56,937 nucleotides of DNA from Flavobacteriia bacterium (GCA_019455045.1 JACFND010000012.1:1-56937), one strand, 5' to 3'; counted from the stretch's first letter, positions 42,690 to 52,259 are shown. Notes: generated by a model from the sequence alone, not told the origin. A program made the numbers and translations.

Positions 42690-43130
42690 TTAATCGTCAA
42701 TTCTTAAAAAATTTCCGTTCAGATCAAATTCGAGCTCCACACCGTTTGTGAGTTTCACCTCATATTTTCGGCTGTTTTTCTCAATTTTTCTGATCTGATG
42801 AGCCGAAAAGTTTTTGGCTGCATAATCTCTGATGCTCTGCAGAATAAACGCCATTTCTGACAGAGATTTTGTTTTTGATTCCACCTCTTTCCAGTTTCCG
42901 TCTCCGTCAAATTCCAGTTTTGAACCGTCAGACAGACGAACTTCATATTCGGTTTTGACCATTCCTTTGTCTTTCACGGCTTGAGAAACTGTGGCATCCG
43001 AAAAATATTTGGTCATAAAGTTTTTTGCATTTGCAGGCAGTTGGCTCTGATCGATTACCGTTTCCTGTGCGGCTGCCTGTACACCAATCAGCATCATCAG
43101 CGCAAGGGCAAATTTTGATAAAATCTTCAT
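42690..43130 (-). CDS. Periplasmic PepSY-like protein
   Basis: 146 aa with a signal peptide (ALALMMLIGVQAAAQ). Two PepSY-like repeats follow, each with the pattern KTEYEVRLSDGSKLEFDGDGNW / KYEVKLTNGVELEFDLNGNF. Such proteins may bind ligands or modulate proteases and sensors. It lies directly after a truncated response regulator; PepSY-like genes often accompany two-component systems, so this is probably what is left of one. Confidence 0.8.
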   Translation of the reverse strand: MKILSKFALALMMLIGVQAAAQETVIDQSQLPANAKNFMTKYFSDATVSQAVKDKGMVKTEYEVRLSDGSKLEFDGDGNWKEVESKTKSLSEMAFILQSIRDYAAKNFSAHQIRKIEKNSRKYEVKLTNGVELEFDLNGNFLRIDD

Positions 43131-43206
43131 TTTTTTTAAATTTTAATGATTTAACAATGCAAAGTTAAGTTTTGAATCCGAAAAGATTTGGGAATGATTT
43201 TATTTT

Positions 43207-43392
43207 TTAAATCTCATCATAAATTTTATACGACCCGATGTCGAGCAAAATGCAGTCGTACTGAAATGAAATGATTTTGTCCAAAGCAGTTCTGAAATCA
43301 GCCGCAGTTTCCACTCTGTATCCGCTTTGTTCAAGAGAAGTTTCAAGTGTTTTGGCCATTTCGGTTTCGTCTTCGACAATCAGGGTTTTCAT
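43207..43392 (-). pseudogene. Truncated response-regulator receiver domain
   Basis: Only 61 aa. It has the start of an OmpR-type receiver (MKTLIVEDETEMAKTLETSL, then DCILLDI with the phospho-Asp near 51). The frame then diverges into GSYKIYDEI and stops, where a complete protein would continue for about 170 aa including the DNA-binding domain. A deletion is the simplest reading. No kinase gene is nearby. Confidence 0.75.
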
Positions 43393-43492
43393 CTTCCAAA
43401 AATTTTAGGTGAAGGTACTGAATTAGACAATTAAAAGGAAAAACCGGATTTGGCGATGAACCGATTGGAAAATTAAATCAATAATAAATCAA

Positions 43493-44308
43493 TCAAAACC
43501 GATTCAATTCCAATTTTTTCAATTCATCATTTTTCTCGCCAAAAACCACCATCGGCTGGGAATTGATCGGGTTTTTGAAAATTTCGCAATGAAAATCAAA
43601 TGCTTCAGAAATCAGTTCTGGTTTAAAAATCGAAGCGGTATCGCCAAAAGCGACAACCTTTCCCTTTTTCAGCAACAGTATTTTGTCTGCAAATTCTGCC
43701 GCCAGACTCAGATCGTGCAGCACCAAAACGGCCGAGTTTCCGTTTTCCGTAAATTCTCTGATCAGATTTAATATCTGTCGCTGGTGTCTGACATCCAGAT
43801 TGTTCAGCGGTTCGTCAAGAAAAATTAATTTATTCGAATTTTCATTTTCAAGCTGCACCAAAACCCGTGTCAGATGAACCCTTTGTTTTTCACCGCCCGA
43901 CAACTGGTTGTAATTTCTGTCTCTGAAAGGATAAATTTCGGTCAGCTTCATCATCTTTTCTACAATCTCAATATCTTCTTTTTTGGGTTTTGAATCAAAA
44001 TAGGGGTATCTGCCCATCATCACGATATCGGCAGCCTGCAGACCGATGTTTGAATTGAATTCCTGAGAAAATTTTGCTTTGTACTGCGCCAGATCGGAAT
44101 TGTTCCATTCTTCAAATTTTTTGTCATTGAAATAAATCTCACCTCTGTCCGCCCGTTGTTCGTTTGAAAGCACGCTGAGCAAAGTTGATTTTCCGGCACC
44201 GTTCGGCCCGATGATCACCAGCAGTTCTCCCCTTTCCACCTCGATTTTTACACGATCGAGCAGATTGAAATTTCTTTTTCTGAGACTTAATTGTTTTCCT
44301 TTGAGCAT
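43493..44308 (-). CDS. hmuV: Heme ABC transporter ATP-binding protein
   Basis: 271-aa cytoplasmic ATPase of the FecE/HmuV type. Walker A GPNGAGKST (about 34-42), Q-loop KFSQEF, signature LSGGEKQRVHLTRVL, Walker B KLIFLDEPLNNLD and His-loop VLHDLSLAA. It lies 2 nt after the permease gene in the order hmuT-hmuU-hmuV. Heme as substrate is inferred from the TonB receptor and HmuY genes next to the operon. Confidence 0.9.
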   Translation of the reverse strand: MLKGKQLSLRKRNFNLLDRVKIEVERGELLVIIGPNGAGKSTLLSVLSNEQRADRGEIYFNDKKFEEWNNSDLAQYKAKFSQEFNSNIGLQAADIVMMGRYPYFDSKPKKEDIEIVEKMMKLTEIYPFRDRNYNQLSGGEKQRVHLTRVLVQLENENSNKLIFLDEPLNNLDVRHQRQILNLIREFTENGNSAVLVLHDLSLAAEFADKILLLKKGKVVAFGDTASIFKPELISEAFDFHCEIFKNPINSQPMVVFGEKNDELKKLELNRF

Positions 44309-44310
44309 AA

Positions 44311-45345
44311 TCAGAGTGCTTTTTTAAATCGAATGAGAATGGCAATAAAAACAGGTGCGCCCAAAAATGCAGTGATCACACCGATCGGCATTTCGGAAGG
44401 CGCAACTATGGTACGGCTGAAAGTATCTGCACAAAGCAGCAGTATGCTTCCGGCAACTGCCGACAATGGCAGTATGATGTGATAATTTGACTTGAAAATC
44501 AGTCTGAGAATATAAGGAATGATCAGTCCGACAAAACCGATGGTTCCGGCAAAGGCCACACAGGCACCGACCATCAGCGCAGTGAAAATCACAATCTGCT
44601 TTTTGACTTTCTCAACCGGGATTCCGAGATGGGCTGCGTCCTGTTCGCCCAGCATCATCGCATTGAGCGCCTTCCCTTTGTTGATCAGAAAAATATAGGA
44701 AACACCGATGACCATCGCCAGAATCAGATTCTTCTGCCAACTGGCACCGGCAAGACTTCCGAGTGTCCAAAAAGTCAGATTTCTCAATTCCTCATCATCG
44801 GTCAGATAAATCAGAAAACCGGTGATCGCACCCGCCATTGCAGAGATGGCAACGCCGGCAAGCAGCATGATGACCACATTGGTTTTTCGCTGTACGGTGG
44901 ACATCCGATAAACAAAGACCATGGTCAGTATGGCGCCGATAAACGCCATCAGACTGATCAGCAGACTGTGTAAAAATTCGGGCAGGATTTGTCGGATGAA
45001 ACTTCCGAGCACAATTGCAATTGCAGCAAACAGCGAAGCACCCGAGGTAACTCCGATCAGACTCGGTGTGGCAAGCGGATTTTTAAACATTCCCTGCATG
45101 GCAGCACCCGAAACCGCAAGCGCGCTTCCGATCAGAATCGCCATGACGACTCTGGGAAGTCTGATTTCCGAAAACACATACCAGTCGCCGGGATCAGAGT
45201 TTTCGGAACCTAAAAATCCGTCTTTGACCATACCAAAAAATGAGTCATTTTCAAATTTATAAACGCCTATCGTCAGAGATATCAGCCCCAATATGACAAG
45301 AGCCGTCAAACCAAAAATTATATAAGCGCCAAGCTTATTCTGCAT
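44311..45345 (-). CDS. hmuU: Heme/iron ABC transporter permease
   Basis: 344-aa FecCD-family permease with about ten hydrophobic helices. Family marks: RLPRVVMAILIGSALAVSGA, GVTSGASLFAAIA, and the coupling segment GEQDAAHLGIPVEKVKK. Its start overlaps the end of hmuT by 11 nt, indicating tight coupling. Confidence 0.9.
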   Translation of the reverse strand: MQNKLGAYIIFGLTALVILGLISLTIGVYKFENDSFFGMVKDGFLGSENSDPGDWYVFSEIRLPRVVMAILIGSALAVSGAAMQGMFKNPLATPSLIGVTSGASLFAAIAIVLGSFIRQILPEFLHSLLISLMAFIGAILTMVFVYRMSTVQRKTNVVIMLLAGVAISAMAGAITGFLIYLTDDEELRNLTFWTLGSLAGASWQKNLILAMVIGVSYIFLINKGKALNAMMLGEQDAAHLGIPVEKVKKQIVIFTALMVGACVAFAGTIGFVGLIIPYILRLIFKSNYHIILPLSAVAGSILLLCADTFSRTIVAPSEMPIGVITAFLGAPVFIAILIRFKKAL

Positions 45346-46213
45346 AGGCTTTCAAATTCTGATTCAAACTGTAGGCAGCCTGACCCAATCTGGGACCGAG
45401 CTCCGAAAGCAATGAGCTTTCCATGCTGATGACCGCTTTATTTTTGAATGCATTGGTTTCTTTCATTCCCGGAACTTCAAACAGTCCGTTTTCGCCGCCA
45501 AGACTTTTGATTCCGGAATCAAACATCAGGATCACATCGGGATTGCTCTTCACCAGCCCTTCGGGTGTCAGCGGTTTCATCTCAGTCAGATCCGAAGCCG
45601 CATTTTCGGCACCTGCAAGTCTGATCAGCTCGTCGGCAGAAGTCCCGCTGCCCGCCACCTGCATCAGTCCCGGACCTCTTGCATAAACAAACAATACCTT
45701 TGGTTTCTTTTTCAGTGTTTCCACTTTGGCAAGATTCGAATCTATACCGTCAATCAGATACTGAAAATCATGATTTTTTGTGTATTCAGAAACGGTTGCG
45801 ATCATCTTTTTTGCATTGTCAGCAGTTTTGCTTTTTTCAAACAATACCACTTTCACACCTGCATTCTCAAGTGTTTTTACTTTTTCCGCATCCAATTCGG
45901 AACTGATCGCAAACACGATATCGGGTTTAACAGAGAGCAGTGCTTCGGTGCCAACCGTCCAGGGCGGACCGAAATTCTTAACCGAGTCTGCTACCCATTG
46001 CGGATAAATGCTGGTGGCGTCACGTCCGACCAGTTTTCCGTCAATGCCCAATTCGGCAAGGGTTTCGGTGACTGCTGCATTCAATGAAACGATTTGCTGT
46101 TCCGTTGTTTGTGATTCTACGGCAGACTGATCCGCCGTTTTATTTTTATTGCTGCAACCCGAAATGACAAAGGCAAAAATCAGTGCAGCTGCGATTAAAT
46201 TCGTTTTTTTCAT
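45335..46213 (-). CDS. hmuT: Heme ABC transporter substrate-binding lipoprotein
   Basis: 292-aa periplasmic binding protein with lipobox VISGC. HmuT/ShuT-like features: ERLG-type opening replaced by VSLNAAVTETLAELG, then GRDATSIYPQWV with the likely heme-ligand Tyr, GTEALLSVKPDIV and the second lobe AGSGTSADELIRLAGAENAA. It delivers heme to HmuUV. A 10-bp hairpin (46237-46275) lies between it and the DUF6607 gene upstream. Confidence 0.9.
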   Translation of the reverse strand: MKKTNLIAAALIFAFVISGCSNKNKTADQSAVESQTTEQQIVSLNAAVTETLAELGIDGKLVGRDATSIYPQWVADSVKNFGPPWTVGTEALLSVKPDIVFAISSELDAEKVKTLENAGVKVVLFEKSKTADNAKKMIATVSEYTKNHDFQYLIDGIDSNLAKVETLKKKPKVLFVYARGPGLMQVAGSGTSADELIRLAGAENAASDLTEMKPLTPEGLVKSNPDVILMFDSGIKSLGGENGLFEVPGMKETNAFKNKAVISMESSLLSELGPRLGQAAYSLNQNLKAYAE

Positions 46214-46236
46214 CGATTAAAAGGTCTTTAAATGAT

Positions 46237-46275
46237 GTGAAATCACAGAACAGAAATTTCTTTCCGTGATTTCAC
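46237..46275. other. Intercistronic hairpin between the DUF6607 gene and hmuT
   Basis: GTGAAATCAC (46237-46246) and GTGATTTCAC (46266-46275) form a perfect 10-bp stem. There is no U run, so it may act in mRNA processing or stability rather than termination. Confidence 0.5.
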
Positions 46276-46302
46276 AATCTGTAATTCATTGAAAATTGAA
46301 TA

Positions 46303-47193
46303 TCAGGCTTTAAACCCTTCCACATGCTGTGAAAGCAATTCTCTGATCGCCTTTGTGGCTTCGGTTTCATCAAAATTTTCACCTGTGAATTTCTCTGCCA
46401 GTTTGAACTGTTCCATATACAGTTTTTCATCCTCGGTGATTTTGATTCTGTCATTCTCAGCAATGAAATCAAGCCAGGTATTCTGAACAATCGCCCAGAA
46501 ATCCTTTTTGTTGTTCCACCATTCTTCAGCAAATGATGCATCATAATTTTGAACGGTAAAGGTTTCAAGCCCCCTTTCAAGACAGATCAGTGTTTCGGAA
46601 CCGTCCAGATTTTTCAGAATTTTCTGATTGTCCTGTTCGATCACCCAGTCTCCGTTGTCAAAAATTTCGATGTGTGAAAATCTCCTCAACAGATTGTAAT
46701 CACTTCTTTTTGTAATTTCACGACGCGGCAGGGCTGCATCTGCCTGGCTTTCCCAGAAATGACGTCCGTCTGCATGAATCCAGGTACCGCGGCCTTCGTA
46801 TCTCGGACAGTCATCGACCTGATAAACTTTTTGTGTCCAGGTTCCTTTTGCTTCCTCTTCGCTGATCTGAATTTTTTCCCATTCATGATCTTTGACCAGA
46901 CTCAAAAACTCGCGGTTTTCATAAATCCAGTCCTGGCGCCAGTGTTTGATCACCATTTTGTCAGCCACATAAAGGATGTGCTGCAGCGAGATTCTGTCTT
47001 CTGAATTTTCAAGCAGCAATACCACTTCTTTTGCTTCAGAAAATTCTCTGTCGTGGTATTCGTAATTTTCGTCGGGTGCAAAAGTTTCTGCAAATTTGAA
47101 ATTCACTTGATAATTTCCGGCAAGCGAACAAATCAGTTTTCGCGCCAATTCCTTTTTTTTGATATTCAGAATATCATCTACCAATATTTCCAT
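46303..47193 (-). CDS. DUF6607 family protein, heme-locus associated
   Basis: 296 aa. No signal peptide and no membrane helix, so it appears cytoplasmic. It is rich in Trp, His and acidic residues, with segments such as HWRQDWIYENREFL, GTWTQKVYQVDDCPRYEGRGTW and DYNLLRRFSHIEIFDNGDWVIEQD. I recognise it as the DUF6607 type, which recurs beside heme uptake genes in Bacteroidota. The function is not established; heme handling or release after import is an inference. It is the first gene before hmuT in the same direction. Confidence 0.75.
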   Translation of the reverse strand: MEILVDDILNIKKKELARKLICSLAGNYQVNFKFAETFAPDENYEYHDREFSEAKEVVLLLENSEDRISLQHILYVADKMVIKHWRQDWIYENREFLSLVKDHEWEKIQISEEEAKGTWTQKVYQVDDCPRYEGRGTWIHADGRHFWESQADAALPRREITKRSDYNLLRRFSHIEIFDNGDWVIEQDNQKILKNLDGSETLICLERGLETFTVQNYDASFAEEWWNNKKDFWAIVQNTWLDFIAENDRIKITEDEKLYMEQFKLAEKFTGENFDETEATKAIRELLSQHVEGFKA

Positions 47194-47288
47194 AATTTAT
47201 TTAATTTGTTTTTTAATCAACTAATTTTCAATCGTTCATCAGCATTATCGCCAAAGTTATACTTGCCGTTATATTACAATTCAGTTAT

Positions 47289-48269
47289 TTATAGTTCATG
47301 ATTTTTTCTGAACCGGCTTGGCGTCAGTCCGAATTTTCTTTTAAATGCAGTCGTAAAATGCTGCGGGTTTTTGTAACCGATGATTTCTGATATTTCTTTG
47401 ATATCCGTTTTTGTTTCAGCCAGTAATTTTTGTGCATTTTCCATTTTGGCATCGCTCCAAAAACCAAATACTGTGGTTCCAAAAAGCTCTTTGAATTCCT
47501 TTTTCAGCGTATATTCATTGGTTCCGACGATTTGTGCCAGCTCGAACAGCGAATGATTTTCGTTGAGATGTTCCATTATAAATCGTCTCACCTCATACAT
47601 CTTTTCGGCATCTTCAGGTCTGACCGTCGGCAGCGGATTGCAGATGGTACACAATTCACCCAGCTGAAAAGAAAGCAGCTCGATCACCTTTGCTTTCAAA
47701 AAAATTTCTTTGATGGACTGATTATCGCCCGAACGGCTGATGTCCTCTATCGCTTTCAGTATCCTGTGATTGATCACTCCGTGTTCCTGTCTCAACAGTG
47801 AAAATTCTGACTGATTCATTTTTTCACTGAATCTTTCAAAGATTTTTTCGCCTCTCGGAAAATAATCCTTGAACATTTCGGGTGACATACCGATATAAAA
47901 AACTTCGTATTTACCGCAATTGCATTTGATCTTTCCTTTCGAAGGACTCATATAAATGATATTGTGTGAACTCGCTTTCAGATTCAGATTTTTTACATAA
48001 TCGGTATCGAGTACAGAATCACCCTGAAGACTGAAAAACAATATTACGGTGGGTGAACTTGCAAAAAAAGGAATACTGGTTTCAGCAGAAATCATCAGGC
48101 TGATGCGCATAATATGAATCGAATCAAATTTGATTTCACTAACCGTTCCCTTGCTGTTCGAATCTTTAAAATCCAAAACCCTCTCGGTATATACCTGATC
48201 TGAACCCGATTGCATATAGCTGTTTCGGTTTGCAGATTTTAATTCTTTGAATTCGTTGGCATCGGGCAT
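47289..48269 (-). CDS. AraC-family transcriptional regulator
   Basis: 326 aa from the ATG at 48269 (a GTG lies two codons earlier). The N-terminal part (about 1-210) resembles a cupin-like sensing domain. The C-terminal AraC domain has both helix-turn-helix units: FELAQIVGTNEYTLKKEFKE and ISEIIGYKNPQHFTTAFKRK, then FGLTPSRFRK. Its place at the head of the DUF6607-hmuTUV strand and opposite the receptor suggests control of heme uptake. Its own -7 box is at 48369-48362, next to a copy of the repeated 14-bp element. Confidence 0.88.
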   Translation of the reverse strand: MPDANEFKELKSANRNSYMQSGSDQVYTERVLDFKDSNSKGTVSEIKFDSIHIMRISLMISAETSIPFFASSPTVILFFSLQGDSVLDTDYVKNLNLKASSHNIIYMSPSKGKIKCNCGKYEVFYIGMSPEMFKDYFPRGEKIFERFSEKMNQSEFSLLRQEHGVINHRILKAIEDISRSGDNQSIKEIFLKAKVIELLSFQLGELCTICNPLPTVRPEDAEKMYEVRRFIMEHLNENHSLFELAQIVGTNEYTLKKEFKELFGTTVFGFWSDAKMENAQKLLAETKTDIKEISEIIGYKNPQHFTTAFKRKFGLTPSRFRKNHEL

Positions 48270-48384
48270 AGTCACTCAATTGTTATCGTTATTCCGTTTT
48301 ACGTAGGTTTTTTGATTTTTTGCGTAATTGTCTTTGAATCAATTTGTTTCGTTATTGGATGCAAATATAAATTTATTTTTAATA

Positions 48385-48398
48385 AGTCTAAATAAAGA
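48385..48398 (+). promoter_or_regulatory. Candidate iron/heme-responsive element, copy 1
   Basis: AGTCTAAATAAAGA, identical to copy 2. It lies where the -33 region of the AraC-gene promoter should be, so a bound protein could block it. Confidence 0.4.
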
Positions 48399-48612
48399 CG
48401 AAGAAATCAAGATATGTTTTAAAAGCATGATTCTAAACAAAATAAACCAGTTGAACCAATGAACATGACAATTATCATAAGGGTTGAATCATCTTTATCA
48501 ATTCAAAACAGAATTCAAACAAATTCCATTTCCCGTATTTATTATTCCCGATTGCGGAATCTCACAGCCTGCCGATTGTTCTAATATTGCAGGGTGAAAC
48601 AAATTTATAATC

Positions 48613-48626
48613 AGTCTAAATAAAGA
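48613..48626 (+). promoter_or_regulatory. Candidate iron/heme-responsive element, copy 2
   Basis: AGTCTAAATAAAGA, 26 bp before the receptor start codon and in the same orientation as copy 1. The flanks are also similar (AT-rich left side). Fur, DtxR-like or the adjacent AraC protein could bind; none can be chosen from sequence. Confidence 0.4.
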
Positions 48627-48651
48627 TTGATCATAATATAAGTCAACAGGA

Positions 48652-50784
48652 ATGAGATTTTTATCAATTGCAACAATGGTTTTGGTCGGCAGCTTTATAT
48701 CGGCACAGGTCAACGATTCTCTGGAATACAAGGAACAGCTTGCTCCGGTGGTACTGACCGGTCAGTACAGTCCTCAGTCTGTGGACAAATCTGTATTTGA
48801 AGTGGAAGTTATCAGTCGTTCGGATATCGAAAAAATGGCGGGCAACACACTTGAAGATGTGCTGACCCAAAATCTGAATCTGACCATTATGCCCAATCCG
48901 GGTGAAGGAAGATCGGGTTTGCAGCAATTTGGTTTTGATTCGGAATACATCAAAATACTGGTTGACGGCATTCCGATTGTTGGAGATGAAGGTTTTGGAA
49001 ATGCAATCGATATTTCGCAGATCAATCTGGACGATATCCAGCAGATTGAAATCATCGAAGGGGCGATGGGTGTGCAGTACGGTTCAAATGCGGTAACCGG
49101 CGTAATCAACATCATCACCAAAAAAAGCAGCCGTTACAAATGGCAGATTACACCTTATATACAGGAGGAAACAATCGGCAGCGAATACAATTGGAAGAAC
49201 AAAGGAAGACATATACAGTCAATAAAAATCGGTCATCGGATTTCGGACGAATGGTTTGCAGAAGCTTCTTATACCCGTAACGATTTCAGAGGTTTGTATG
49301 GCGACAGAAAAGGAAGGAATTATGCAAATCCCGATGACGCAAACGACGGACTGAGAGGTTACGAATGGTTGCCTAAGACACAAAACACAGCCAAAGCGCT
49401 GCTGAATTTTAAAAAAGGAAATTTCAATGCGTTTTACAAATTTGAATATTTTGACGAAAGAACCGACAAATATGCAAACAACGTCAGACTGAATCCGAAC
49501 AATTCAACCCAGACGATCAATCCGACTGCAAATGATGCGATCTACAGAACCGACCGTTATTATCATCACTTCAATGCAAACGGAAAACTGGCGCAAAGAA
49601 TCAACTTCAACATTTCGGCTTCGATTCAGGAACAAAAAAGAAATATTGAAAATTATACCTATGTATTGAAATCAGGTGAACACACCAACACAGACCGTTA
49701 CGATTACAATACCCGAAAAGGATTCTTCTCAAGAGGAACACTCAGCAACCTGCTGGGTTCGGATCATTATGACATCGAGGTCGGCTATGAGTTCGATCAC
49801 GACAAAGGCTCTGCAAGCGGTCTGGCGGAACAGAGCACCGGCGACAATACAAAATTAAATACAATAGACACCTACAGCGGATTTGTCTCTTCCGAATTAA
49901 GACTGACTGAACGGCTATCATTCCGGCCGGGCTTCAGATACATCAGTTCCAACAAATTTTCGGATCAATATGCTTTTTCACTCAGCGGAAAATATCTGTT
50001 CAACAAGGGATACGAACTGAGGGCAATCTTTGGAACCGCACCCAAACTGCCCAATTTTGAACAATTGTTTTTCTACCTCGTTGATTCGAATCACGATGTC
50101 AGAGGAAATGAGAATCTTTCGCCGGAAAAAGGCAAATCCGCTTTTTTGCATTTGAAAAAAACTTTCAGATTCAACAATGAGACAGCAAGCATTCAGCCCA
50201 AACTCTCATTCTGGTATCTGGATGTGGATGACAAGATCGATCTGATCATTGTCAATACTTCTCCCCTTGCCTATCAGTACAACAATATAGATTTGTACAA
50301 AAACTGGGGATTCGCACTGAGGAACAAACTGAGATACGGCAGACTGACCGCCGGTCTGGGCATCAGCTTTTCGGGCGAATCAAAAGTGCTGAACAGCCAA
50401 GAAACTTACAATGATGATTATCTGTATTCGGTTCAGATCAACAGTGAACTCTCGTATGAAATTCCAAAATGGAATACGGTTTTCTCTGCTTATTTCAAAT
50501 ACACCGGACCACAGTACCAGTTTGTCAGCACACTCGATTCAAGCGGAGACATCGCCATACTGAAAGAAAAACAGCAGGGATACGGCTGGCTGAATGCATC
50601 GGTCAAAAAACAATTCTTCAACCGTCAGTTTGAAATCAGTCTGGGCGCAAGAAATCTGCTCGATGTAAAAGAAATCAAAACCGCCACCACTTCAGGTGAA
50701 GGCCATGATGCCGGCAGCAGTTCACTGCTGTTGGGATACGGCAGATCATATTTTTTGAAACTTCAGTATAATCTCAATATATAG
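48652..50784 (+). CDS. TonB-dependent outer-membrane receptor, probable heme receptor
   Basis: 710 aa. Signal peptide MRFLSIATMVLVGSFISAQ, a TonB-box-like PVVLTG near residue 30, a plug domain (about 45-160: GNTLEDVLTQNLNLTIMP, IKILVDGIPI, IDDIQQIEIIEGAMGVQYGS with small changes, GVINIITKK) and a 22-strand barrel ending in an aromatic strand (YFLKLQYNLNI). No N-terminal carboxypeptidase-like domain, unlike SusC proteins. Heme as ligand is inferred from hmuTUV opposite and HmuY genes downstream. It is 4 nt from the HmuY gene. Confidence 0.9.
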   Translation: MRFLSIATMVLVGSFISAQVNDSLEYKEQLAPVVLTGQYSPQSVDKSVFEVEVISRSDIEKMAGNTLEDVLTQNLNLTIMPNPGEGRSGLQQFGFDSEYIKILVDGIPIVGDEGFGNAIDISQINLDDIQQIEIIEGAMGVQYGSNAVTGVINIITKKSSRYKWQITPYIQEETIGSEYNWKNKGRHIQSIKIGHRISDEWFAEASYTRNDFRGLYGDRKGRNYANPDDANDGLRGYEWLPKTQNTAKALLNFKKGNFNAFYKFEYFDERTDKYANNVRLNPNNSTQTINPTANDAIYRTDRYYHHFNANGKLAQRINFNISASIQEQKRNIENYTYVLKSGEHTNTDRYDYNTRKGFFSRGTLSNLLGSDHYDIEVGYEFDHDKGSASGLAEQSTGDNTKLNTIDTYSGFVSSELRLTERLSFRPGFRYISSNKFSDQYAFSLSGKYLFNKGYELRAIFGTAPKLPNFEQLFFYLVDSNHDVRGNENLSPEKGKSAFLHLKKTFRFNNETASIQPKLSFWYLDVDDKIDLIIVNTSPLAYQYNNIDLYKNWGFALRNKLRYGRLTAGLGISFSGESKVLNSQETYNDDYLYSVQINSELSYEIPKWNTVFSAYFKYTGPQYQFVSTLDSSGDIAILKEKQQGYGWLNASVKKQFFNRQFEISLGARNLLDVKEIKTATTSGEGHDAGSSSLLLGYGRSYFLKLQYNLNI

Positions 50785-50788
50785 GAAG

Positions 50789-52225
50789 ATGAAAACAAAA
50801 GCTTTATTGATTACAGCAGGCATATTGCTGTCGGGTCTGATTCTTTTTGGCTGCAGCAGCGACGATGACCTTTGGGGATCGAATGACTTTGTTGCCGCAT
50901 TCAAAAATCCGTCAGAAAGTATGAATCCGCAGGAAAATTCAATCGAAATAGAAATCGTATTTTCGGAAATACCGGTCAGCGACGGCTGGATCGACATTCA
51001 GTTTCATTCGGACAACCTGATTTACGGAGATCTTCAGGATTTCACGACCAGCCCCGAAGCATCGCAGGGAACCATCAGGATTCCGATTCAGAAAAATACA
51101 GATCACTCCGTATTTAAGGTGAACCGTTTGACCGATGTATTGCCGGACGAAGATAAATCGGTTGAATTCTCGATCGTACAGATTGAAATGCCCGGAAAAT
51201 TAACCGCTATTCAGGGGAACAAAACCGTATTGGTATCCTTCTCTGAAACGGCAGCGCTCGGCGGGACCCTCTCACCCGAAGTCGGCGGACCAAACGAACC
51301 CAATCAGGTGTATCTGGAACTGCGTACAAAAATTGAAACCGCAATCAGAAGAGATATCTGGGATCTCGGTTTTTATTCGGGCGATCAGTACAGGGTCAAG
51401 TTGAACACCTCGCTCTTTATGTTTGCAGGCAAACTCAGTTCGACCAATATTGATCAGGTTTCAAGTTCCGAAATTCAGGCGATCAAATCAAAAATGACCT
51501 TTCTTGTAGAAGGCTCGCATAATTATGTGGATGATCCGACCGGCGATATCAACGGAACCGCAATTGCTGAAATTTCTGAAAATGACAGCGAAAATTTTGT
51601 CTATCTGCTGAAATTGGGCAATGAAATCGGGACCGACACACCCGAACCGGGCGGAGTCGCAATTGCAGGCGCCGAAAGAGGTTACAAAAAAATAAGAATC
51701 CTCAGACAGGGCGATGATTATCTATTGCAGTATGCGGATGTGAATTCAACCACCCATCATCAGATCGTAATTTCAAAATCAAATGGTTACAATTTTACTT
51801 TCTTCAGTTTCAACACCGAAAATACGGTCAGTGTTGAGCCCAAAGCAAACCGCTGGGATTTGAATTTTACTGTAAAAACAGAAGTCGAAGTATTGCCGGG
51901 TGAAGGCTATACCGCCTACGGTTATTCGGATTATGTGGAAACCAATCCGCTTGGAAATGTAAAGGCTTACCGGGTTTATACCGATCAGTTCAGCTATGAC
52001 GGATTTTCATTCTCGGACATCAACGAATCAAAATTCGAACTGAATCAGCGAACCATCGGCGCCAGCTGGAGAAAAGTCACACCACCCGACAAATATCTGT
52101 ACGACAACATTTTCTACATCATCAAAGATGCGGAAGGCAATTATTACAAATTGAAATTCACCGCTTTGGAGAACGAAAACGGCGTCAGAGGCTATCCTCA
52201 GTTCAAATACGATTTATTAAGATAA
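50789..52225 (+). CDS. HmuY-family heme-binding lipoprotein with two HmuY-like halves
   Basis: 478 aa. Lipobox LILFGC followed by an acidic Asp-rich stretch (SSDDD), a surface-export-like signal in Bacteroidota. After a beta-rich N-terminal part, an HmuY domain begins near DIWDLGFYSGDQYRVKLN. A second similar start, RWDLNFTVKTEVEV, appears about 170 residues later and ends with FYIIKDAEGNYYKLKF. HmuY proteins take heme from host or environmental hemoproteins and pass it to the receptor. Here they are encoded as an operon with the receptor (4-nt gap). Confidence 0.82.
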   Translation: MKTKALLITAGILLSGLILFGCSSDDDLWGSNDFVAAFKNPSESMNPQENSIEIEIVFSEIPVSDGWIDIQFHSDNLIYGDLQDFTTSPEASQGTIRIPIQKNTDHSVFKVNRLTDVLPDEDKSVEFSIVQIEMPGKLTAIQGNKTVLVSFSETAALGGTLSPEVGGPNEPNQVYLELRTKIETAIRRDIWDLGFYSGDQYRVKLNTSLFMFAGKLSSTNIDQVSSSEIQAIKSKMTFLVEGSHNYVDDPTGDINGTAIAEISENDSENFVYLLKLGNEIGTDTPEPGGVAIAGAERGYKKIRILRQGDDYLLQYADVNSTTHHQIVISKSNGYNFTFFSFNTENTVSVEPKANRWDLNFTVKTEVEVLPGEGYTAYGYSDYVETNPLGNVKAYRVYTDQFSYDGFSFSDINESKFELNQRTIGASWRKVTPPDKYLYDNIFYIIKDAEGNYYKLKFTALENENGVRGYPQFKYDLLR

Positions 52226-52259
52226 ACATTAATCATTCTATCAAATAAAAATTATTTAT

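Larger units (their letters stand above)
48276..48651. other. Divergent control region of the heme locus
   Basis: 376 bp without a gene. It contains two copies of a 14-bp element (48385-48398 and 48613-48626), a minus-strand TATATTTG box (48369-48362) for the AraC gene, and no good TAnnTTTG for the plus-strand receptor. A TAATATTG near 48583 is the nearest. Confidence 0.5.
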
